A stretch of 64,000 nucleotides of DNA from Fibrobacter sp. (GTDB taxonomy: Bacteria; Fibrobacterota; Fibrobacteria; Fibrobacterales; Fibrobacteraceae), in NCBI GenBank assembly GCA_017475045.1, contig JAFVGH010000138.1, forward strand, positions 1 through 64,000, given 5' to 3'. Made by a program: the position numbers and the translations under genes. The notes beneath the pieces were generated by a model. That model had not been told where the DNA came from. It made no database searches and saw only the letters and a program-made list of their open reading frames with translations. Of the stretch, positions 16,999 to 24,534 are shown in pieces. Positions within the stretch are counted from its first letter, which is position 1; each line of letters starts with the position of its first letter.

Positions 16999-18834
16999 AT
17001 GCCTGCTATCTCGCCAAAAATATTCCACTTGGTATGGCCGGTGCTGGCGTTTTTCTGTTGCTCCTGCGACTTTTTTAGCGATGAATGTGTTGATTTCCAG
17101 TGCGACGAAGAGTGGACTTTTGTAGACCATACGGATTCCGCTGCGGTTGTCCCGAGGTTCGGCATGCCGTATGCTGGGTTTTACAAGCCCTTTACCCTGA
17201 ACCCGCCAAAGGCCGAAAACGGCGGGGTTGTCCGCTGCACCTTCGACGGATCTGAACCCACCGCGGCGACAGGTGCGTTTGTGGCACCCCAAAGGGTCGA
17301 CTCGACCATGGTTGTCTCTTGCTACGAATATGTGGACACGAATATCGTCGCCAAGAGTACGCAGACCTATTTTATCGACGAAGACCTGGTAATGCCGGTG
17401 TTCTCGATTCGGGTGGACCCCGGATACCTTACCGAGATACTGGGCCACCCTGACCGTTCCGAGGCGATTGCGACCGATGACAGTGAACTGCCGGTCCATG
17501 TGGAATTTTTCGAGAACGGGAGCCGTTCAAAGGTAAAGTCGTTCGAGGTCGATGCAGGGCTTTCGCTTTTCGGGTTTGGGAGCCGTTCCTATGCCAAGCA
17601 TTCTGTGGCCATAACCATGCGGAAAACATATCAGAAGGGGCGGATAAAGTACCCCCTGTTCAAGACCCGCCCGGAACAAAGCATGTTTAAGTCCCTGGTA
17701 TTGCGCAACGGCGGCAACCGTTTTGCCATAGACTACTATGGCGACCCCATGGCGACAAGCCTGCTGGAAGGTTCAGGCATCGATTACCAGCGGTCCCGCA
17801 TGGTGGTGGTGTTCTATAATGGACATTTTTGGGGAATCCATGACCTGCGCGAAAAGATCAACGAGCATTTTATAGAGAACATCCACGGGTTCGACTCGAA
17901 AACGGTGGATGTGCTGAAGCACAGCGACATAAGTATCGACGTGAACGGAGGCAGCAGGGACGATTACATACAGATGCTGGAATTTGTTGCCGGCAGTTCT
18001 TTTGCCGATTCTGGCAGTGCCGCCTACGATTCCCTGAAGGGCATGGTCGATGTAGTGAACTTTGCAAAGTACATGGCTGCAGAAATTTACTACCGCAATG
18101 TGGATTGGCCCATTAACAATGTGCGGGTATGGCGCGCTGCCGGTGGACTCTGGAAATACATAGTCTTCGATGTGGACCAGGGCTTTGACTGGGACTACGA
18201 AAGCAGGTATACCAAGAACATGTTCATGTACATAGCCCATAGCGATGAACAGTGCCGTGGGTATCCCGGACCGACGGAAAGGTGTTTCCCCATAATGTTC
18301 CAGAAACTGAAAAAGAATGCGGAATTCAGGGAACTGTTCATCAACGCCGCCTCCGTGATGTACACCACCTACCTTAATTCAGAAAGGGTAAAGGCCGCAA
18401 TAGATTCCAAGGCCTCGGAGCTGGGCTGGCAAGAGGTCAGGCGCGATCACGAAAAGTATCCGAGGGACGTGTACAACATCTTTGGGCAGTACAATACATG
18501 TGGTGAGTCGTTCGCCCTGACCGGCTCTTGTCTGGAAAGCTGGTCCAAGAAAAGGGACAGGGTGGTCCGGGAAGAGTTCAGGGAGGAATTCGGCCTGTCG
18601 GGGGACATTTCTGTCACGATCGAGTCGGTGGGGAAGGGGCGTGTGCTGCTCGACGGTATGGATCTGCCTTCGAAGGTTTACAGGGGCGATTTCTTTGGTG
18701 GGAACGGGATGACTCTCTTGGCGGTTCCCGAATCGGGAGCCAAGTTCAAAAGCTGGGAGGATGGCTCGACGCAAAACCCCCGCCGGATAGCGAATCCGCT
18801 CGATGGCGCCCGCTACAAGGCTGTCTTCGAGTGA
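16999..18834 (+). CDS. Secreted CotH-family protein with FN3-assoc and C-terminal repeat domains
   Basis: An N-terminal signal with a cysteine cluster (FFCCSC, residues 18-23) may be lipoprotein-like. Residues about 50-130 resemble a chitobiase/FN3-associated domain (CTFDGSEPTAATGAF). The centre (about 145-530) is a CotH domain: KHSVAITMRKTYQKG, SLVLRNGGNRF, VVFYNGHFWGIHDLREKINEHF, and YIVFDVDQGFDWDY. CotH proteins are atypical protein kinases in spore formers; in fibre-degrading anaerobes they are often cell-surface or cellulosome-associated. The last 75 residues (SVGKGRVLLDG...GARYKAVFE) look like an InlB-type bacterial repeat. It is convergent with nothing and followed by a 247-bp gap. Confidence 0.82.
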   Translation: MPAISPKIFHLVWPVLAFFCCSCDFFSDECVDFQCDEEWTFVDHTDSAAVVPRFGMPYAGFYKPFTLNPPKAENGGVVRCTFDGSEPTAATGAFVAPQRVDSTMVVSCYEYVDTNIVAKSTQTYFIDEDLVMPVFSIRVDPGYLTEILGHPDRSEAIATDDSELPVHVEFFENGSRSKVKSFEVDAGLSLFGFGSRSYAKHSVAITMRKTYQKGRIKYPLFKTRPEQSMFKSLVLRNGGNRFAIDYYGDPMATSLLEGSGIDYQRSRMVVVFYNGHFWGIHDLREKINEHFIENIHGFDSKTVDVLKHSDISIDVNGGSRDDYIQMLEFVAGSSFADSGSAAYDSLKGMVDVVNFAKYMAAEIYYRNVDWPINNVRVWRAAGGLWKYIVFDVDQGFDWDYESRYTKNMFMYIAHSDEQCRGYPGPTERCFPIMFQKLKKNAEFRELFINAASVMYTTYLNSERVKAAIDSKASELGWQEVRRDHEKYPRDVYNIFGQYNTCGESFALTGSCLESWSKKRDRVVREEFREEFGLSGDISVTIESVGKGRVLLDGMDLPSKVYRGDFFGGNGMTLLAVPESGAKFKSWEDGSTQNPRRIANPLDGARYKAVFE

Positions 18835-18912
18835 TTCTCCCGCTCCTCTCCGCCTACATGCTTGAAAAGACGGGGTTTTATTCTACTCACTTGTGCACTA
18901 AATATAACTTCT

Positions 18913-18947
18913 CGGCGCTTCTTCCACCCCCGTAGGTTGTCTGTAAT
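18913..18947 (+). repeat. 35-bp element, copy 1, upstream of ATPase gene
   Basis: It contains CGGCGCTTCTTCC and CCCCCGTAGGTTGTC followed by GTAAT. A near-identical copy (two differences) is at 21593-21627, in front of the sugar-phosphate transferase gene. In the second copy its TTGTC part acts as a possible -35. Confidence 0.8.
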
Positions 18948-19001
18948 CCTCCGAAAGTCGTTATACGCGCGGAATATTTGGTATATTCTTGCACGACAAT
19001 G

Positions 19002-19030
19002 TTGCTTAAGATAGGCGAAAATGCTATATT
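19002..19030 (+). promoter_or_regulatory. Promoter-like site for the 19.1-kb ATPase gene
   Basis: TTGCTT, a 17-bp spacer, then TATATT at 19025-19030. It precedes the ATG at 19082 by about 50 bp. Confidence 0.55.
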
Positions 19031-19081
19031 GAATCATGATGCGAAATTTTTCGCATTGATTTTTTTCGCATTGGAAGGCCT

Positions 19082-20146
19082 ATGAACCCGTTCAAGTTCG
19101 GAACCATCGTAGAAGACGAGTATTTCACGGACCGCGTGAACGAGCTTGCGCAGATCAAGCAGATGCTGGACAGCGAGAACCACCTGGTGCTGATATCCCC
19201 CCGCAGGTTCGGCAAGAGCAGCCTGGTGGCGAGGGCGCTCCAGCAGCTTGGTCGCCCCTCCATCACCATCGACCTCATGAAGGTCCTGAACGTGGAGGAC
19301 TTTGCCTCACAGATCTTGCGTCAGGTGTTCCGGGTGTACAAGTTCGAGAAGGTCAAGCACCTTTTGAAGCATTTCCGTGTTGTGCCCACGCTGTCGTACA
19401 ACCCGGTGACCGAGGGCATGGACGTGAGCTTTGTCCCTTCGGTGGGCAAGCCCTCCGCTATGCTGGAAGACTCCCTGGAACTGCTGGAGAAGGTGTCTTC
19501 TGCCAAGAATCGCCTCATCGTAGTGTTTGACGAGTTCCAGGAGGTGAACTCCATCGACAAGACCCTGGCAAGGCAGCTGCGCGCCATTATGCAGCGGCAG
19601 AAAGGGCTGAACTACGTGTTCATGGGTAGCCAGGAATCCATGATGGAGGAAATATTCGAGAAAAAGAAGTCCCCGTTCTTTCATTTCGGCGAACGCATGA
19701 ACCTGAAGAAAATCCCGTACGAGGACTTTTACGCCTATATCGAATGCCGCCTGCCCAAGATGCCTGCGGCACAGAAGGCGACCATTACCGAAGAAATCCT
19801 GAAGTTCACAAACGTTCATCCCTACTATACACTGCAGCTAGCCTCCGCGGTCTACAACGCCATTGAGTACGGCAAGGTCAAGGAGGACCCGGTGGCCTTT
19901 GCCATAAAGAAGCAGGTGGAGGAGCATTCCCTGGACTACGAACGCCTGTGGGCGAACATGAACCGCACCGATCGCAAGGTGATGCTCGCTCTTGCCCACA
20001 GGGAAAACCCCATGGCCGACAGGTCTGTACCCGCCAGCACCCTGTTCAGTTCCATCAAGCGCCTGCTGAAGCAGGGGTACGTCATCAAGACTGGCAGTTA
20101 TGAGCTTGAAGACCCGTTCTTTGGCGAATGGATACTGGGGGCCTGA
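19082..20146 (+). CDS. AAA ATPase of the archaeal-ATPase/STAND-like type with winged-helix tail
   Basis: A 354-residue protein with MNPFKFGTIVEDEYFTDR followed by Walker A SPRRFGKSSL, Walker B LIVVFDEFQEV and sensor VFMGSQESMM. The C-terminal 90 residues look like a winged helix (LANMNRTDRKVMLALAHRE...LLKQGYVIK). Proteins of this type are common in anaerobe genomes, often near mobile or variable regions, with no assigned role. The stop codon overlaps the ATG of a truncated sugar transferase copy (TGATG, 20144-20148), so the insert or duplication joined the genes exactly. Confidence 0.78.
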   Translation: MNPFKFGTIVEDEYFTDRVNELAQIKQMLDSENHLVLISPRRFGKSSLVARALQQLGRPSITIDLMKVLNVEDFASQILRQVFRVYKFEKVKHLLKHFRVVPTLSYNPVTEGMDVSFVPSVGKPSAMLEDSLELLEKVSSAKNRLIVVFDEFQEVNSIDKTLARQLRAIMQRQKGLNYVFMGSQESMMEEIFEKKKSPFFHFGERMNLKKIPYEDFYAYIECRLPKMPAAQKATITEEILKFTNVHPYYTLQLASAVYNAIEYGKVKEDPVAFAIKKQVEEHSLDYERLWANMNRTDRKVMLALAHRENPMADRSVPASTLFSSIKRLLKQGYVIKTGSYELEDPFFGEWILGA

Positions 20147-20317
20147 TGTACGCCCGCTTCCTCAAACGACCCCTGGACTTCTGCTGCGCGCTGGCCGCGA
20201 TTCTCGCCCTGAGCCCGCTGCTGCTCGTGCTCACCGTCCTCGGCGCCGTCAAGATGCATGGCAACCCCTTCTTCACGCAGCCCCGCCCGGGCAAGGGCGA
20301 AAGGATATTCAGGCTCG
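20146..20317 (+). pseudogene. Truncated 5' copy of the sugar-phosphate transferase gene
   Basis: The first 57 codons (MYARFLKRPLDFCC... to ...GERIFRL) are almost identical to 21655-21826. Identity stops sharply after AGGCTCG at 20317, and the frame then runs through unrelated GC-rich sequence to a stop at 20379. The catalytic part is missing, so it cannot be active. Confidence 0.88.
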
Positions 20318-20436
20318 ACTTTATTTTGGGCGGCTCGGCGGGCCCGCGTCGCGGCTTTGCCACCCCGCGCACCTCGTAAAACGGGGCCATGCACCGCTCG
20401 CTTTGCTTGCGGCACCCGTCTCCGCCCTTATGGGTC

Positions 20437-20474
20437 ACGATCGTTGCCGCGAAACTCTGGGGGAGGCCGCCTGA
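20437..20474 (+). repeat. 38-bp element copy 1 (before rhuM 3' end)
   Basis: Contains ACGATCGTTGCCGCGAAAC then CTCTGG.GGAGGCCGCCTGA. The same sequence, with one difference, occurs at 23704-23741, where its GGAGGAGG supplies the ribosome site of the GT2 gene. The stretch 20318-20436 between the truncated gene and this element is GC-rich and non-coding, like 23390-23700. Confidence 0.8.
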
Positions 20475-20528
20475 GATTGTTTTTGTTCGATTGCGGCAAC
20501 GCGTAGCTTGCTTCGGTGAGCTTTTCTC

Positions 20529-21521
20529 TTACGCCTTGTATTCTGCGATAGACTCCATCAACTTGTCAAAATCGCTCTTGTAATTGGCGTCGCGGATTAC
20601 CCTGAACTTGTCATATTCACCTTCTGCGAAGGCCTTCGCAATTTCGTGTGTGACCTTGCCCTTGTCTTCAAGGATATCGCGCTCGTTGAATTGAAGGAAA
20701 GCGTTTAGCTTTTCCACCCAGTCCTTCATGTACATGACCTGGCCGCGTTTCGCCTGCAACTCAGCGTAGTCCAGATACATGGTGACAATCCTGTTTAGGG
20801 TGTCTATTTCTTCTTGCGAAAGGTAGTTCTTGGCGATGGATACGTCTGGCTTGCGTATGTCGCCGTTGGGGGCGTTTTTCCATGTCGTGAGCCCCATATT
20901 CATCTTTTTGCTGTCTGCGCGGGAGTATATGATTTCTGCGGCGGTCTGGTGCGTTACGGCATAGTGCATCTTGTTCTGCACCGTTGCGAAGAAATCTTGC
21001 GTAATCTGGCTGTCTGGACTGTAGTCGGCGCTGCATCTGGCGTAGATGTCCGTGATTTTCTGGTAAAAACGGCGCTCGCTCGCCCTGATTTCGCGGATAC
21101 GTTCGAGCTGCTCCTCGAAGTAGTCCTTGCCGAAGAAATTCTGCGGCTCTTTCAGGCGTTCGTCGTTCATGGCGAAGCCCTTGATTATGTACTCCTTTAG
21201 GACCTGTGTCGCCCAGATGCGGAACATGGTCGCTTTTTTCGAGTTGATGCGGTAGCCTACCGCGATAATGGCATCGAGATTATAGATGTTGGTTTGATAG
21301 TTCTTGCCGTCAGAAGCAGTTGTTTCCATTTTGGAAACAACTGACGACTCCTGCAATTCGCCATCAGCAAAGATGTTCTTCAGATGTTTTGAAATGGCCG
21401 CCTTCTGCACATCGAAAAGCTCGGCCATCTTGGCCTGGGTTAGCCAGAGGTTCTCGTTTTGCAGCAGAATCTCGACCTTGACTTCTGCATTGTCGGTTTT
21501 GTACAGTAAAATCTCGTTCAT
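20529..21521 (-). CDS. RhuM-family protein
   Basis: It matches RhuM-type proteins, named from a Salmonella pathogenicity island and of unknown biochemical function. The N-terminus has a winged-helix-like LWLTQAKMAELFDVQKAAISKHLKNI. Then come the conserved YQTNIYNLDAIIAVGYRINSKKATMFRIWATQVLKEYIIKGF and, later, the NKMHYAVTHQTAAEIIYSRAD region. I start at ATG 21521 rather than TTG 21530, because the -10 box covers 21530-21535. A perfect 11-bp inverted repeat (21317-21343) lies inside the gene. The gene sits exactly between the truncated and full copies of a sugar transferase gene, as if it arrived with the duplication. Confidence 0.88.
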   Translation of the reverse strand: MNEILLYKTDNAEVKVEILLQNENLWLTQAKMAELFDVQKAAISKHLKNIFADGELQESSVVSKMETTASDGKNYQTNIYNLDAIIAVGYRINSKKATMFRIWATQVLKEYIIKGFAMNDERLKEPQNFFGKDYFEEQLERIREIRASERRFYQKITDIYARCSADYSPDSQITQDFFATVQNKMHYAVTHQTAAEIIYSRADSKKMNMGLTTWKNAPNGDIRKPDVSIAKNYLSQEEIDTLNRIVTMYLDYAELQAKRGQVMYMKDWVEKLNAFLQFNERDILEDKGKVTHEIAKAFAEGEYDKFRVIRDANYKSDFDKLMESIAEYKA

Positions 21522-21529
21522 ACTGCACA

Positions 21530-21558
21530 AATATACACTAACCAGCTGGCGAAGTCAA
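21530..21558 (-). promoter_or_regulatory. Promoter of rhuM
   Basis: Minus strand: TTGACT (21558-21553), 17-bp spacer, TATATT (21535-21530). The predicted transcript start is about 21523, two bases before the ATG, so the mRNA would be essentially leaderless. Confidence 0.7.
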
Positions 21559-21592
21559 GGGGTTTCGCATAAAAACGTTAAATTCGCCTATA

Positions 21593-21627
21593 CGGCGCTT
21601 CTTCCGCCCCCGTAGGTTGTCCGTAAT
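21593..21627 (+). repeat. 35-bp element, copy 2, upstream of sugar-phosphate transferase
   Basis: Second copy of the element at 18913-18947. It overlaps the -35 box of the downstream promoter. Confidence 0.8.
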
Positions 21628-21654
21628 TCCCCTAAAAACTATATTTAGGGGAAT
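21617..21654 (+). promoter_or_regulatory. Promoter with operator-like inverted repeat, sugar-phosphate transferase
   Basis: TTGTCC, 17 bp, TATATT (21640-21645). A perfect 11-bp inverted repeat, ATTCCCCTAAA (21626-21636) and TTTAGGGGAAT (21644-21654), encloses the -10 box and ends at the ATG. Its right arm also contains the only Shine-Dalgarno-like AGGGGA. It could be a repressor site, or a hairpin that hides the ribosome site. Confidence 0.6.
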
Positions 21655-22341
21655 ATGTACGCTCGCTTCCTCAAACGACCCCTGGACTTCTGCTGCGCGC
21701 TTGCCGCGATTCTCGCCCTGAGCCCGCTGCTGCTCGTGCTCACCGTCCTCGGCGCCGTCAAGATGCATGGCAACCCCTTCTTCACGCAGCCCCGCCCGGG
21801 CAAGGGCGAAAGGATATTCAGGCTCGTCAAGTTCCGCACCATGACCAACGAGCGTGACGCGCAGGGGAACCTGCTCCCCGACGACGTGCGGCTGAACGCC
21901 TACGGCAAGTTCCTCCGCTCCACCAGCCTCGACGAACTGCCCGAACTCTTCAACATCCTCAAGGGCGACATGGCCGTAATCGGGCCCAGGCCCCAGCTCG
22001 TGCGCGACATGGTATTCATGACCGCCGAACAGCGCAAACGCCACACCGTGCGCCAGGGCCTCAGCGGGCTTGCGCAGGTGAACGGGCGCAACGCCGTCAC
22101 CTGGGAATCGAAAATCGCCTACGACCTGCAGTACATCGAGAAAATCACACTCCTCGGCGACATCAGGATAATCCTCACCACGCTCGGCAAGGTGTTCAAG
22201 CGCGACGGGATCACCGAAGAAGGTTCCGACACCGCCACCGACCTCGGCGACTACCTGCTCGCAAGCGGCAAGATCACCCGCGAACAGTACGACCGCGGGC
22301 AACAGGAGGCCAGGCGCCTCATCGCGGAGGCGTCATGCTAA
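21655..22341 (+). CDS. Polyprenyl-phosphate sugar-1-phosphate transferase (PglC-like)
   Basis: It starts glycan assembly by moving a sugar-1-phosphate from a UDP-sugar to undecaprenyl phosphate at the inner membrane. The small monotopic type is seen: one re-entrant hydrophobic segment (FCCALAAILALSPLLLVLTV), KFRTMTNERD, the RSTSLDELPELFNILKGDM stretch and the signature GPRPQLV. About 35 extra C-terminal residues follow the usual end. Its first 57 codons are duplicated at 20146-20317. This is the likely first enzyme of the polysaccharide pathway encoded downstream. Confidence 0.9.
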   Translation: MYARFLKRPLDFCCALAAILALSPLLLVLTVLGAVKMHGNPFFTQPRPGKGERIFRLVKFRTMTNERDAQGNLLPDDVRLNAYGKFLRSTSLDELPELFNILKGDMAVIGPRPQLVRDMVFMTAEQRKRHTVRQGLSGLAQVNGRNAVTWESKIAYDLQYIEKITLLGDIRIILTTLGKVFKRDGITEEGSDTATDLGDYLLASGKITREQYDRGQQEARRLIAEASC

Positions 22342-22562
22342 GGCTTCCAGGAAAGGATTTCTTCTACGGGGATAGAATAGTGGCGGGAAATAACCTCGGC
22401 GGAGACACCGTCGCTGAAAAGGCCCTTGGCCTTCTCCCTGTCCCTTTCGGCAAGTTCTTCTTCCTCGACCTCGGCGATGGACTTGTAGCCGTAAACTTGA
22501 CTGCATTTAAGAAAATCCATTTTGAACTGCTCCCTGGCATCGCCCTTGAACCACTGCTTCAA
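22338..22562 (-). pseudogene. C-terminal piece of an Rpn-type protein in a separate frame
   Basis: 74 residues with a charged helix (VEEEELAERDREKAKGLF) and a short helix-turn-helix-like end (SAEVISRHYSIPVEEILSW). I read it as the tail normally joined to the nuclease domain encoded just upstream (22641-23303), now cut off by a stop and about 75 bp of hairpin-rich sequence. Its own start would be TTG without a clear ribosome site. A small stand-alone protein is possible. Confidence 0.45.
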
Positions 22563-22584
22563 AAGCGTGCAAGGCGAGTGCAGG

Positions 22585-22606
22585 AAAAATATGCTTGCAT
22601 ATTTTT
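22585..22606. repeat. Perfect 10-bp inverted repeat
   Basis: AAAAATATGC, TT, GCATATTTTT. It looks like a two-way terminator lying between the Rpn nuclease domain and the detached tail. A second small hairpin (GACGC/GCGTC) is at 22627-22641. Confidence 0.6.
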
Positions 22607-22640
22607 ATTACCGAGCCGCCGCCGCGGACGCTTTATGCGT

Positions 22641-23303
22641 CTAATATATAAAAGTTTGAGAAAGAAAGTCCTCCGCCTCTTCCCGCGGGAGAGACTTGAG
22701 TCCGGCCATGGCCGCCCTGAGGTGTTTCTCCAGGTTCTCCCCGGTGAATACATACTTCAGCGCCACCAGGGCAAGCGCGATTTTGGGCGAAATCTGCGGA
22801 ATCTCCTCGTCCCTGTAGATTTCCCGCACGTCCACGACCTCCAGCAAGAACGGAAGGCCGATCCTGTGGTAGTATTCGGGATAGTTCGGGAACATTGTCT
22901 CGCGCTTGACACGCCACGCATCTTTGCCGTTGTAAAGCACAATCGCCACGGTCGGGATGTTCTTCTGATTCCTGACCATGATCTGGAACCAGTATCTGAC
23001 CAGTTGCTGGATAAGCCCGGAGTCAGGGTAGCTCTTGTGCTCCTCGATGATCCCCACGAGCAGTTCGGCCTGCCTCGGCTCCTCGCTTGCGATCTTGACG
23101 GTAAACGCGAGGTCGCCCTCACCGTGGGAAACCGTATCGCTGTAGGCCTCGGAAATTTCCTGCAGTGTGTCGAGTCTCACGGTCTCGAGGAACTGGGCGA
23201 GGTTCCTGTTCTTCCGTGCTGCAAGTTGCAGAAGTTCCGCCGTTCGCGCCGGGTCCTTGAGCACGGACCTCACGTAAGAATCATGCGAATGTCTTTTAAC
23301 CAT
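22641..23303 (-). CDS. Rpn-family PD-(D/E)XK nuclease (recombination-promoting nuclease/transposase_31 type)
   Basis: Rpn proteins are DNA endonucleases linked to RecA-independent recombination and horizontal transfer. The start at 23303 is fixed by a strong GGAGGA ribosome site. The family N-terminus [15 protein letters not shown] is present, then the catalytic region GDLAFTVK...[14 protein letters not shown] and LVRYWFQIM. The gene ends early (220 residues); typical members are near 300, and a matching tail follows in another frame (22338-22562). Confidence 0.82.
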   Translation of the reverse strand: MVKRHSHDSYVRSVLKDPARTAELLQLAARKNRNLAQFLETVRLDTLQEISEAYSDTVSHGEGDLAFTVKIASEEPRQAELLVGIIEEHKSYPDSGLIQQLVRYWFQIMVRNQKNIPTVAIVLYNGKDAWRVKRETMFPNYPEYYHRIGLPFLLEVVDVREIYRDEEIPQISPKIALALVALKYVFTGENLEKHLRAAMAGLKSLPREEAEDFLSQTFIY

Positions 23304-23486
23304 AATGCATCCTCCTTCGTTTTGGGGGGCGAATTTACAAATTGTCCCCCCGGAAGAGTGCAAACAACTGTTGCTTTTTTGAAGGGCGGCCCGGCGCTCC
23401 CGCGCCGTCACGCTCTATTTTGTGGGGCTCCGCTTCGCCTGGCGGCTCGCGCACCCCTCACAAAACCGAGCCTCGCTTCACTCGCC

Positions 23487-23577
23487 GTCATCCCCGCGCG
23501 CAATCATGTCATCCCCGCGCGCCATCATGTCATCCCCGCGCACCATCATGTCATCCCCGCGAAGGCGGGGATCTCCT
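23487..23577 (+). repeat. Four 21-bp tandem half-palindromes ending in a full GTCAT palindrome
   Basis: GTCATCCCCGCG starts at 23487, 23508, 23529 and 23550, each exactly 21 bp apart, with CAATCAT, CCATCAT, CCATCAT between. Only the last copy continues into the second arm (GGCGGGGATCTCC). The surrounding 23304-23740 (437 bp) is GC-rich and holds no gene I can support. Confidence 0.88.
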
Positions 23578-23703
23578 TGCTCGTTCCGCGAGTCTCGGCC
23601 CCGACACGACCGCTCGGCGTAAAGTCAGGTCGAAGCCTTTTGGTATCGCCTCGCTCTCGCCAACACGACTCGTTAAGACGAGTCGCTTATGGCTCACGGG
23701 GTA

Positions 23704-23741
23704 ACGATCGTTGCCGCGAAACTCTGGAGGAGGCCGCCTGA
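23704..23741 (+). repeat. 38-bp element copy 2, carries the GT2 ribosome site
   Basis: Second copy of the element at 20437-20474. It ends on the A of the GT2 start codon. Confidence 0.8.
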
Positions 23742-24529
23742 TGCACGGTCTTGTCTCCATAATCATGCCCAGCTACAACACGGGTCGGTTCATAGCCGAG
23801 TCGATACAGTCCGTATTGGCTCAGACCTACACCAACTGGGAACTGATTATCGTTGACGACGCCAGCACCGACAACACCGACGAAGTTGTTGCCCCCTATT
23901 GTCATCCCCGCGAAGGCGGGGATCTCCTGTCATCAAAAATCCATTACCTCAAAAACGCCCAAAACAGCGGGGCCGCGGTCTCCCGCAACCGCGCCCTCGC
24001 ACAGGCAAAAGGCAAATGGATAGCCTTCCTCGACAGCGACGACCTCTGGGCCCCCGAAAAACTCGAAAAACAAATCAAGTTCATGGCCGGAAACGGCTAT
24101 GCCTTCAGTTACACCCGCTACGAAGAAATTGACGAAAATGGCAACCCGACAGGAACGCTCGTGGGCGGCCCAAGACGCATCACCAAGACGGGAATGTTCA
24201 ATTACTGCTGGCCCGGTTGCCTGACTGTGATGTATAACCGCGAAGTCGTAGGCGACATCCAGATTGCCGATATCCGTAAGAACAACGATTACGCCATCTG
24301 GCTCAAGGCATGTCGCAAGGCGGATTGCTACTTGCTCCCTGAAACGCTGGCAAGTTACCGCAAAAGGGGCGGCTCAATCAGCAATCACAGCTATGTAGCC
24401 CTTATCAAGTGGCATTACAAGCTCTATCGCGAAGCCGAAGGCTTGAATCCAATCAGTTCGCTCTGGATTACTGCGAGGAATCTGTTTTTCGGCGTATGGA
24501 AAAAATTTAGGTATGTAAGAACTAAATAA
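23741..24529 (+). CDS. GT2-family glycosyltransferase with in-frame palindrome insert
   Basis: A GT-A enzyme for surface-glycan assembly: SIIMPSYNTGRFIAESIQSVLAQTY, LIIVDDASTDNTDEVV, AAVSRNRAL and the DxD metal site FLDSDDLW. Between DEVVAPY and KIHYLKN sit about ten extra residues (CHPREGGDLLS) encoded by a GTCAT palindrome (23901-23927). The frame is kept and the motifs on either side are intact. It starts after GGAGGAGG at 23726-23733. It is the last GC-rich gene before the AT-rich part of the cluster. Confidence 0.88.
   Translation: MHGLVSIIMPSYNTGRFIAESIQSVLAQTYTNWELIIVDDASTDNTDEVVAPYCHPREGGDLLSSKIHYLKNAQNSGAAVSRNRALAQAKGKWIAFLDSDDLWAPEKLEKQIKFMAGNGYAFSYTRYEEIDENGNPTGTLVGGPRRITKTGMFNYCWPGCLTVMYNREVVGDIQIADIRKNNDYAIWLKACRKADCYLLPETLASYRKRGGSISNHSYVALIKWHYKLYREAEGLNPISSLWITARNLFFGVWKKFRYVRTK
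23901..23927. repeat. GTCAT palindrome inserted in frame inside the GT2 gene
   Basis: GTCATCCCCGCG and GGCGGGGATCTCC, identical to the last unit of the tandem array 350 bp upstream. It is translated as CHPREGGDL. Confidence 0.88.
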
Positions 24530-24534
24530 AAGAT

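Noticed and set aside
23487-23577. CRISPR-like array
   Set aside because: Repeats are 21 bp end to end with no spacers, and the unit is one arm of the GTCAT palindrome. No cas genes.
22335-23741. Long plus-strand open frame of 468 codons
   Set aside because: It runs antisense across the Rpn gene and through tandem repeats; composition and lack of motifs mark it as a shadow of the GC-rich minus-strand gene.
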